Assembly: GCA_016710275.1 (NCBI GenBank)
Contig: JADJXS010000001.1
Coordinates: 372,001 to 436,000 of the forward strand
Origin: Phycisphaerales bacterium
GTDB lineage: Bacteria > Planctomycetota > Phycisphaerae > UBA1845 > Fen-1342
Reading direction: 5' to 3'
DNA length: 64,000 nucleotides
Shown: one piece after another, positions 40,202 to 46,994 of the stretch
Layout: each line of letters starts with the position of its first letter
How positions within the stretch are numbered: position 1 is the stretch's first letter
The notes under the pieces: model-generated
Databases searched by the model: none
What the model was told of the DNA's origin: nothing
What the model saw: only the letters and a program-made list of their open reading frames with translations
Translations under genes and position numbers: made by a program

Positions 40202-40713
40202 CTCTGCATCAGCGCGACGAATCGACAAGGGGGTTGGAAACGGGGACGGTTGGCGCGGGTGTCGGCAGGGTTGAACTTCCTCCGCCCCTGCCGGGGCGGG
40301 CCGATCTGATTCACGCTCTCCACGGGTTGCGCTCGCGGGGGCTGCGCCCCGCGCTTGCTCCACCCGTGGCTACAGCCCTGCGCCCCTCCGGGGCGAAGAG
40401 AGGATGCGGCCTCTTTCCGGGCAGGGAGGGGTGCGGAGGTGTCATCGACACGCGGGCGGCACGCCCCTCTCTGCATCAGCGCGACGAATCGACAAGGGGG
40501 TTGGAAACGGGGACGGTTGGCGCGGGTGTCGGCAGGGTTGAACTTCCTCCGCCCCTGCCGGGGCGGGCCGGGCGGAGTCACACTGTCCACGGGTTTCGCT
40601 GCGCTCCACCCGTGGCTACAACCCTGCGCCCCTCCGGGGCGAAGAGAGGATGCGGCCTCTTTCCGGGCAGGGAGGGGTGCGGAGATGTCATCGACACGCG
40701 GGCGGCACGCACT
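40202..40713. repeat. Tandem repeat of two units, 267 and 245 bp
   Basis: Unit 1 begins CTCTGCATCAGCGCGACG at 40202, unit 2 the same at 40469, and a third start appears at 40714 before it stops. The units hold the conserved CCACCCGTGGCTACA...CTGCGCCCCTCCGGGGCG block. Confidence 0.9.
40586..40632. repeat. Right arm of inverted repeat around the ATPase gene
   Basis: Reverse complement of 37175-37241 in its two conserved blocks. It is part of unit 2 of the tandem repeat, whose unit 1 carries a looser copy at 40318-40398. Confidence 0.8.
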
Positions 40714-40805
40714 CTCTGCATCAGCGACCAAAATACTTAGAGAAGATGCGGAGCGCTCCAACGCGCCCGGCAATGTGCGCGAAGTCCTCGCGCGCCGCGC
40801 CACAC

Positions 40806-41010
40806 CGCCGCGATCAGTGCGACCCGCTCACCGCGCGCCGCGCCCACAACCGCGATCCGTGCGACCCGCTCTCCGCGCGCCGCGCCCACAGCCGCGCCCC
40901 TCACCGCCGCGATCAGTGCGACCCGCTTACCGCGCGCCGCGCCCACAACCGCCCCCCTCACCGCCGCGATCAGTGCGACCCGCTTACCGCGCGCCGCGTC
41001 CACAACCGCC
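40806..41010. repeat. Degenerate tandem repeat of GCGCGCCGCGCCCACAACCGC type
   Basis: Four to five staggered copies of CGATCAGTGCGACCCGCT followed by (C/T)ACCGCGCGCCGCG and CCACAACCGC. The last block merges into the copied 3' end of the methyltransferase, whose own sequence contains CGCCCACAACCGCGC, so the repeat may have grown from it. Confidence 0.75.
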
Positions 41011-41146
41011 CCCCTCATCTCCGCGCCCACAACCGCGCCGTATGCGCCGCGCCACCCTCACGCCAGCCCTCGTCATATTCCACCACCCGCAACCCCGCCG
41101 CCAGCCCGCGCAGCTCCCCCGGCTCCAGCGCCAGCCCCTCCCGCCG
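41011..41146 (-). pseudogene. Extra copy of the methyltransferase gene 3' end
   Basis: Matches 46859-46994 at 132 of 136 positions by hand alignment, same orientation. It keeps the stop codon (TCA on the plus strand at 41015-41017) and encodes the last 44 residues, including GLRVVEYDEGW. Nothing upstream of it belongs to the gene. Confidence 0.9.
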
Positions 41147-41163
41147 GCGACCCGGGGAGGGGC

Positions 41164-41298
41164 GACAACCACTACATCGGCAGCGTCATGCGCGACGAAG
41201 CGACGCTCAGTTTCGAGTCGGACAAAGGCGGGTTGCAGGCCCGCTACCTCTCGTGCTGGGTGAGCACGAGCGGCGCGGCGGGGCCGTGGAGCGCACGA
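41164..41298 (+). pseudogene. Orphan gene tail, distant WSE type
   Basis: The frame encodes RDEATLSFESDKGG, LQARYLSCWVSTSGAAGPWS, aligned by eye to the tail at 36975-37100 (ARWVNTRGEKGPWS). No start or stop; it runs into a 15-bp tandem repeat. Confidence 0.5.
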
Positions 41299-41319
41299 CC
41301 AGCACGGCGGGCCGAGTCA

Positions 41320-41430
41320 GGGCGAGGCGGGTCAGGACGAGGCGGGTCAGGACGAGGCGGGACAGCGCGGGCCGAGTCAGCGCGAGGCGGGTCAACGCGG
41401 GGCGGGTCAGGACGGGGCGGGTCCACGATT
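41320..41430. repeat. 15-bp tandem repeat
   Basis: About seven units of the type GTCAGGACGAGGCGG with substitutions. In one frame they give Gly-Arg-Gly-Gly-Ser repeats, but no gene is supported. Confidence 0.85.
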
Positions 41431-41447
41431 GGGCGGGTTCGCGCCGA

Positions 41448-41624
41448 ATCGTGGACCGGGCCAAAATCCCGGTCTTTCTCGCGGGCGGGCTCAATGCGTC
41501 GAACGTCGGCGAGGCGATCCGAGCGGTCAGGCCGTTCGGGATTGACCTCTGCAGTGGCGTTCGGACGAACGGGGCGTTGAATCCGGAGAAGCTGCGGTCG
41601 TTGGTTCGAGCGATGGCGGGATAA
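41448..41624 (+). pseudogene. C-terminal fragment of phosphoribosylanthranilate isomerase (TrpF)
   Basis: The frame from 41448 encodes IVDRAKIPVFLAGGLNAS, then NVGEAIRAVRPFGIDLCSGV and a tail ending at TAA 41622-41624. This is the TIM-barrel C-terminus of TrpF: the LAGGLN loop and D-x-S-S-G-V phosphate-binding loop (here DLCSGV). The N-terminal 140 residues are missing, and the sequence before 41448 is a tandem repeat. Confidence 0.85.
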
Positions 41625-41687
41625 GCGGAACGGCCCGGCGAGGGCGAAGGTGGCGGCGTCGATGACCAGACCCGGCCGGCAGAGTGC

Positions 41688-42230
41688 CTACATCTGAGCC
41701 ATCGCTGCCGGAAGGTTCATCGCCCGACGCCACGACGCGAGTTGCCCCAGGTGCATGGCCTGGTGCGCGCACACCATGAACAGCACGCCGTCGAGATTCG
41801 AGGGCAGGTACTCCGAGAGTTTCCACGGTTCACTCCGCGCCGAAAGCCAGGCATTGTCGATCTCATTGAGCGACTCTGCCACGCGGACCGTCTGGCGTTC
41901 GAACTCGCCCAACAGATCGGCGCAACTCGGAAACGGTGCGATCGTCGGAGGCAGGCGACGATCCGCCGGGCCCCGCCGCAGAAAGAGGTCGTCCCACCCC
42001 GCCGGGAGGTCCGACGCGTGCCCAAGGTCTTGCGCAATCATGTCCAGCCCGGTGACCAAATGGCCGATGGTGAACGCGGGGTGATTCTCATGGCCGGGCC
42101 CCGGGACCGCGGTCATCTGCTCTCGCGAGAGGTCGCCGACAAGGCGACGAGCGTACTCCAGATGGAACCTGAGCGCGCGCTGCAGAGCGAGGATGCTGGT
42201 ATTCGTGGAGGACGGCGCTGTCACGACCAT
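41688..42230 (-). CDS. DinB family protein
   Basis: 180 residues. Four-helix DinB fold, in which three His bind a metal: NHPAFTIGHLVTGLDMI holds one and CAHQAMHLGQLASWRR two. The family includes mycothiol- and bacillithiol-dependent transferases and many stress-induced proteins of unknown activity. The gene looks intact and has a start at 42230. It stands between a TrpF fragment and an orphan gene tail, so it is cargo of the accessory region. Confidence 0.85.
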   Translation of the reverse strand: MVVTAPSSTNTSILALQRALRFHLEYARRLVGDLSREQMTAVPGPGHENHPAFTIGHLVTGLDMIAQDLGHASDLPAGWDDLFLRRGPADRRLPPTIAPFPSCADLLGEFERQTVRVAESLNEIDNAWLSARSEPWKLSEYLPSNLDGVLFMVCAHQAMHLGQLASWRRAMNLPAAMAQM

Positions 42231-42297
42231 GAGGAGAGGTATCTTGGTCCCGGCCGTGCGTCAAGTCTGACCGCACGCCGCGACCTGCCGGAGTAGC

Positions 42298-42354
42298 ACC
42301 CGGGGCGAAAAGGGGCCGTGGTCGGAAGTCACGACGGCGATCGTGGCGGCGTGA
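42298..42354 (+). pseudogene. Orphan C-terminal gene tail, WSE type, copy 2
   Basis: The frame encodes TRGEKGPWSEVTTAIVAA with TGA at 42352-42354. It abuts the IS630 fragment within two bases, so two unrelated gene tails are joined here. Confidence 0.65.
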
Positions 42355-42355
42355 G

Positions 42356-42602
42356 GCCGCGCGTCGCGGAGCTGATCCGCGCGGCCGGCGGCGACGTGGT
42401 CTACCTTCCGCCATACTCCCCGGACCTCAACCCGATCGAGCTGGCGTTCAGCAAGGTGAAGCAATCGCTCCGCAGCCTCGCACTGCGCCGCGTGGAGGAA
42501 CAATGGCGCAGCATGCAACCCGTCCTGAACCAGATCAGCCACAGCGACGCGACCGGCTTCTTCCGACACTGCGGCTACGCAACACACCAAAATTGAAACC
42601 GC
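42356..42602 (+). pseudogene. IS630-family transposase, C-terminal fragment
   Basis: The frame encodes RVAELIRAAGGDVV, YLPPYSPDLNPIELAFSKVK and a C-terminus ending HCGYATHQN with TGA at 42594-42596. YLPPYSPDLNPIE is the third catalytic-acid motif of the IS630/Tc1-type DDE transposases. The N-terminal two thirds are absent. The element end is probably just before TA at 42605-42606; IS630 elements insert at TA. Confidence 0.88.
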
Positions 42603-42603
42603 T

Positions 42604-42876
42604 CTAATGGGGATGAGCCCGGAGCTGACCACCGCCGCCTCCCGCATCGGCGACAGCTTGGTGAACATCATCACTCCGCTCCACAGCCACCTGCTCATCA
42701 TCCTGGTGGTGCCGCAGAAGTACCGTCCCAGCGCGGGGCTGGGGAGCCTGAAGTCGCTCATGCTGCCCTACTCGGTGGTGTCCTTCGTCGTCTGGACGGG
42801 CCTTTTGCTCGGGTGGTACATGACGGGATCACCGCTGGGGCCTGACGCGCCTCTGCACTACGTCCCGCCCATGTAG
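42604..42876 (+). pseudogene. AbgT-family transporter, C-terminal fragment
   Basis: The frame encodes LMGMSPELTTAASRIGDS, then NIITPLHSHLLIILVVPQKY, SLKSLMLPYSVVSF and SPLGPDAPLHYVPPM with stop TAG at 42874-42876. This is the last helix pair and end of p-aminobenzoyl-glutamate transporters of the AbgT family (about 500 residues); only 90 residues remain. It starts directly at the IS630 border, as expected from an insertion followed by loss of the other side. Confidence 0.85.
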
Positions 42877-42930
42877 TCTGGGGCGGGCGACGCGCGGCCC
42901 GGAGTCGTACGCGAATGGGCGGCAGTGGCG

Positions 42931-44946
42931 TCAAGGGCTTGGCGTGATGCGCAGATCGGCGTGGCCGAAGCCGCCGTAGCTGGTGTTTGCGGGATCCGCC
43001 GGCTCGGCGATGATCGTGAAAGTCCAGACGCCCATGGCCAGCTCGCCATCGAATACAGCGAGCGGGCTGCGATTGCCGGGATTGGTCTCGTCGTCGAGGA
43101 GCTGATCGAAGGGCCCATTACCATAGGCCGATTCCTGGTGGACCCGCGCATGCGTGCCCATCGGCGAGGTGATCTCGAGCGTGATGATCGAGCGCTCCTC
43201 GCCCGCGACGCGGGCAAAGACACGCAGATCAAGGTCCGCGATAAAGATCGGCTGGTCGACGACCACCTCGCGGCTCGCCGACCCGGGGATGTCGAACGGC
43301 ACCGTCGGCCCCGCGGCCGTGAAGACCTCGCGGCCGACGTCGATCCGCACGCACCGGTGCGTCGCGCCGATCTCGGGGTTCGGCGGATCCTCGAAGCCGG
43401 CGGGCAGCACCGGGCGGAAGCGGATGTCGCCCTCGTAGACGCCCGGGATCAGCCCGCCGGTGTCGAACGAGATGCCCGCCTGGACAGTTCCCGGCGTGAC
43501 GGGGTCGATCGTAGCGGGCAGCGTGATCGCCGTGGTGGCGGGTTGCCCGTTGACAAGGATCCACGGCGCGTCCGGTTCCACGAGGATATCTTGCGGCACG
43601 ACGTGCCGGTTCGTGAGCGTGTATGAGACCTGCGTCTCGGGCGGAGCGCCGGGCGAGTCGAGTCCGATGCCGGTCTCGGGCGTGAGCACGAAACCATCGA
43701 TCCCCGCGTGGAAGCGGTGGATGTGCAGCCCCGAGGTGTCGTAAGTCAGATCGATGAGATCGATGCGGGCATCGTGCACACCCGGCTCGTAGGTCCAACT
43801 CGGGATATTGAGGAACTGCACGATCGTGTCGACCGATGCCCCGGGCGTGAGCGTGCCCTCGACGGCCCGCCGCGGGGTGCGGTACAACGGTCCGACAAGT
43901 CCGAGGCGCGTGGCATCCTGCGACGCGACCCGCCACGCCACCGGACGGCTCGTGGCGGGGCATTCGAGGTCGATCTGCGGCGTTCCGGTGGCGAAAGGCC
44001 CGCCCACGGGGCCGTAGTAATCGAACACCCGTTCCCGCGGCGGGGTGACGCCCAGGCCGATGGGCGGGATGTGCTCGTGTGCGCCGATCGGGAAGCGAGC
44101 GCCCGCATCCCAGCGTTGCGAGAGGTCGTCGATCCAGCCGCCGCACTTGGGGTCGAAGATGAACGGGAATCCTCCCGTGGTCATCACGCCCTCGAGCATG
44201 CCGGACCGGGCGCCGACCAGGGGGCCGCCCGACGAGCCCACGCGCGTGTGCGCGTACACGATGACCTGCCACCCCACCCCTCCGGATGAATTGGTGCGCA
44301 CTGTTGTGACGAACTGGCCCTTGAGCGGGATGTGCTCGGCGAAGCCGAGGACCGCCGCGGCATCCCCCTCGAACAGCGTTGGAGTGGTCTGCACGACCAT
44401 CGGGCGCCGCGACGGGGGAACGTCGCGGTCGAGCTCGATGAGCGCCCAGTCATAGCTCGGGCTGTTGGCAACAAGGCGCGTGCCGAAATAGACGTCCGAC
44501 ACTGGGAATGTAAAGATCGAGGCTCGCGGGCCGATCGCGGGCGAGTTAAGGTGGAATCCGAACGCGAAGGCCCTCGTCGCCGCGTTGATCGGCGTGGGCA
44601 GCGTGTGGTTGGCCAGGAGCACGAGGCGCGGGCCCACGAGGGTCGCGGTGTTCCCGCCGGCCGACTGCGGCTGGCCGTAGAACCGCGCCGATGGGCAGAG
44701 CGGCCCGACGCCCGGCACCTCGCTGCGCGGCGTGACTTCTAGCTCGTACACCCCGTTGTTCAGCACGAAGCGCTCGCGGTTGTAATGGAACATGACCGCC
44801 TCGGCCGCGCGCGTCAGACGCGTGCCCGCGGGGAACTCATAGAACTCCAGACGCGTGTCCGGGACAGGGAAACCAGTCTGCGAGAATGCCGCTGGGCAGA
44901 GCGCGGCCGGGACGAGTGCGACGAGCGCGTGCTTCAGGGTTTGCAT
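42931..44946 (-). CDS. Secreted trypsin-like serine protease with C-terminal P-domain
   Basis: 671 residues. Signal peptide MQTLKHALVALVPAALCPAAFS. The protease half shows the trypsin-like triad: LLANHTL (His), SYDWALIEL (Asp) and RVGSSGGPLVG (Ser). The middle has two Ig-like segments. The last 120 residues match a proprotein-convertase P/Homo-B domain: DIPGSASREVVVDQPI, LDLRVFARVAG, ISPMGTHARVH and MGVWTFTIIAEPADP. Exported enzyme or self-processing surface protein. Confidence 0.85.
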   Translation of the reverse strand: MQTLKHALVALVPAALCPAAFSQTGFPVPDTRLEFYEFPAGTRLTRAAEAVMFHYNRERFVLNNGVYELEVTPRSEVPGVGPLCPSARFYGQPQSAGGNTATLVGPRLVLLANHTLPTPINAATRAFAFGFHLNSPAIGPRASIFTFPVSDVYFGTRLVANSPSYDWALIELDRDVPPSRRPMVVQTTPTLFEGDAAAVLGFAEHIPLKGQFVTTVRTNSSGGVGWQVIVYAHTRVGSSGGPLVGARSGMLEGVMTTGGFPFIFDPKCGGWIDDLSQRWDAGARFPIGAHEHIPPIGLGVTPPRERVFDYYGPVGGPFATGTPQIDLECPATSRPVAWRVASQDATRLGLVGPLYRTPRRAVEGTLTPGASVDTIVQFLNIPSWTYEPGVHDARIDLIDLTYDTSGLHIHRFHAGIDGFVLTPETGIGLDSPGAPPETQVSYTLTNRHVVPQDILVEPDAPWILVNGQPATTAITLPATIDPVTPGTVQAGISFDTGGLIPGVYEGDIRFRPVLPAGFEDPPNPEIGATHRCVRIDVGREVFTAAGPTVPFDIPGSASREVVVDQPIFIADLDLRVFARVAGEERSIITLEITSPMGTHARVHQESAYGNGPFDQLLDDETNPGNRSPLAVFDGELAMGVWTFTIIAEPADPANTSYGGFGHADLRITPSP

Positions 44947-45153
44947 GGAACCTCCCGCCGGAGCATGTCGGCTCGACCTCTGTCGAGGCTACATCAACCC
45001 GTTGCGCCCTGCAAGAGGTGAGCATTCGATTCGTCACAGATCCATGCGCGGCAGGGGGTTCCACCGGGATTTCCCGGTCGACGTTTCACCCACGACCAAC
45101 CCTGGCCATCGAGCGTGAGTGTCCCGCGGGAATGTCCTCGGTGGCGGCCGAAC

Positions 45154-45242
45154 CCGCGGGCCATGGCTTCCCTATAGCCGGGATACCTGGCATGGCGGTC
45201 CGCGCAATCGATGGTCCGGGCCTTTGCCGCGGCAGAGTCGGC
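45154..45242 (-). pseudogene. Fragment duplicated from the neighbouring thioredoxin gene
   Basis: Matches 45954-46042 at offset 800; the first 41 bases are identical, the rest about 80 percent. On the minus strand it encodes DRHARYPGYREAMARG, as in the gene (DRYARYPGYREAMARG). Confidence 0.85.
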
Positions 45243-45282
45243 CCCAATTTGGTGTGTGTGGACCGCGGGCCACATACTCGTC

Positions 45283-45348
45283 TGGGTCAACACCCGCTGC
45301 GAAAAGAGGCCGTGGTCGGACGTGACTACTGCAACCATCGCAGCATGA
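45283..45348 (+). pseudogene. Orphan C-terminal gene tail, WSE type, copy 3
   Basis: The frame encodes WVNTRCEKRPWSDVTT and ATIAA with TGA at 45346-45348. Third copy of the tail at 37035-37100. Confidence 0.65.
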
Positions 45349-45466
45349 GGGGCGACGGTGGCGGCGTCGTTCTCTCCGTAGCAGGCCTATTTCTTCGGGA
45401 TGAGCTGCGTCGCGACGAGATTGGCAGGATTGAATGCGCCACGCTCGAACCCCATCCGAGCGGCGG

Positions 45467-46738
45467 CTACTTTGCTGGCTTCTGAAACTGCTTGAGTGCA
45501 TCCTCGCATTGCAGCGCGAGATCCCCGAAATCATGCTGGTCCTTCAGCCGCGTGACGCCGTCGAGTGCGGCCCGCATATTCACGATCGCCTTCTCGCGGT
45601 CGCCGGTGTGATAGTACGCCCATCCCAAGCGCATCTTCGCGAACTGCGCCCAGCGAGAGTCGGGCCTGGCGAGGTCGGCGGCGATCGTCGCAGTCCGCAG
45701 CGCGAGATCCTTGTCGAATCGTTGCTCCTCTTCCATGGACACAATGCACGCGGACGCGAAGCCCATGATGTCATCGTTCGCCGGGTACTTCTCGAGCAAC
45801 TCGCGGACGTATTGGTTTACCTCGTCGGGCCTGGCGCCCCCGCCGGCTCGCTGCAGCAGGATCATGAACTTCCATTGGTACGCGCCGGCGACTTCCGACT
45901 CCGGGTCGGCCTTGAAGGCGGCGTTGAGACACTCGAGCGCCGCGGCCTGGTCCCCGCGGGCCATGGCTTCCCTATAGCCGGGATACCTGGCATAGCGGTC
46001 CGTGCCATCGGGAGCCTGGGTCTTGGCCGCGGCGATGTCGGCCTCACTACGCTTCCCGGCCGATTCCTCTTCGGCCTTCTGACGCGCCAGTTCCTTCGTG
46101 TGGTCGAACGAACCGGCGAGCACCTCGTCGACGATCCGCTCGATGACCGCCGGCAAGCCGATGCCCGTCCAGGCGACGAGGCCGTTCTGGTCGATGATGT
46201 AGGCCGTGGGAATGCCCCCCGTGCCCGTGGGCTTGAACCACGTCGCGTGCATCGTCTTCGTGGGCGTATCGACGGCAACGCGGTAGTTCATTCGCTCGCC
46301 CTGCTTCTCCACGAACTTCTCGACACGCTCAATATAACTCGTGTCCTGCTCGTCCTTCTGCCGCTCGGAGATCGCAACACCGATGACTTCGACCCTGCCC
46401 CCGTGCCTCTGCTGCAGCTCGGAAAGGTGAGGTATGGCGGCCTTGCACGGGCCACACCACGTGGCCCAGAAATCAACGACGTAGACCCTGCCCTTCTCGA
46501 ATGAGGTGAGCGGTGCGCCCTTGATCCACTTGGCGACCCTGATAGGAGGCGGCGCCTCTCCGATCAGCAATAACGGGTCGATGACGGCGGCGGAGGTCGG
46601 CGTGGGCCTGCCGCCTGCCGCCGAGTCCTGAACCTGTCGCTGGGTCGGCTTCGGCTCATTCTGCGGAGACCCCCCGCAACCGAGAATGGTGGCCGCGAGC
46701 AGGATGACGATGATCTTGATCGAGGACACAGGTCGCAT
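45467..46738 (-). CDS. Thioredoxin-like (TlpA/ResA-type) lipoprotein
   Basis: 423 residues from the ATG at 46738. Signal MRPVSSIKIIVILLAATILGC gives a lipobox. Residues about 50-190 are a TlpA-type thioredoxin fold with VVDFWATWCGPCKAAIPHL (active-site CGPC), GVAISERQKDEQDT and TGGIPTAYIIDQNGLVAW. The C-terminal half is TPR-like helical repeats (ALECLNAAFKADPESEVAGAYQW and related). A membrane-anchored disulphide reductase is expected. It is inside the region bracketed by the methyltransferase 3' end copies. Confidence 0.9.
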   Translation of the reverse strand: MRPVSSIKIIVILLAATILGCGGSPQNEPKPTQRQVQDSAAGGRPTPTSAAVIDPLLLIGEAPPPIRVAKWIKGAPLTSFEKGRVYVVDFWATWCGPCKAAIPHLSELQQRHGGRVEVIGVAISERQKDEQDTSYIERVEKFVEKQGERMNYRVAVDTPTKTMHATWFKPTGTGGIPTAYIIDQNGLVAWTGIGLPAVIERIVDEVLAGSFDHTKELARQKAEEESAGKRSEADIAAAKTQAPDGTDRYARYPGYREAMARGDQAAALECLNAAFKADPESEVAGAYQWKFMILLQRAGGGARPDEVNQYVRELLEKYPANDDIMGFASACIVSMEEEQRFDKDLALRTATIAADLARPDSRWAQFAKMRLGWAYYHTGDREKAIVNMRAALDGVTRLKDQHDFGDLALQCEDALKQFQKPAK

Positions 46739-46858
46739 GGGCAGAATCGTACCCGTTGAGCCCGAGGACCTGTGGGACCACCTCACCAAAGAGACGGGCT
46801 GGAGGTTGCAGGCACCTTGGCGGCGGCCTACGAGCCGCGAGCCCTCGCGCCGAAATCT

Positions 46859-46994
46859 CCCCTCATCTCCGCGCCCACAACCGCGCCGTATGCGCCGCGC
46901 CCCCATCCCGCCAGCCCTCGTCATATTCCACCACCCGCAACCCCGCCGCCAGCCCGCGCAGCTCCCCCGGCTCCAGCACCAGCCCCTCCCGCCG
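46859..46994. repeat. Donor 3' end of the methyltransferase gene (repeat partner)
   Basis: The intact-gene copy of the 136-bp sequence at 41011-41146; the distance between the copies is 5848 bp. Confidence 0.9.

Larger units (their letters stand above)
40036..41687. other. 1.65-kb repeat-rich gene-tail region
   Basis: No intact gene. In order: tandem repeat of about 250 bp (40202-40713), a region of 45-66 bp degenerate repeats (40806-41010), the extra methyltransferase 3' end (41011-41146), a distant WSE-type tail (41164-41298), a 15-bp tandem repeat (41320-41430) and a TrpF C-terminal piece (41448-41624). Confidence 0.7.
44947..45466. other. Gene-free stretch with a thioredoxin-gene fragment and a gene tail
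   Basis: 520 bp between the P-domain protease and the TlpA-like gene. It contains a partial copy of the thioredoxin-gene interior (45154-45242) and the third WSE-type tail (45283-45348). No intact gene is seen. Confidence 0.6.

Noticed and set aside
40120..40803. Minus-strand open frame of 227 codons with repeated PGGAQGCSHGWS
   Set aside because: It is the translation of the tandem repeat units; the repeats explain the frame and no start context or domain supports a gene.
40744..41060. GC-rich repeats as a possible origin or attachment array
   Set aside because: No DnaA boxes or AT-rich stretch seen; the units look like degenerate minisatellites.
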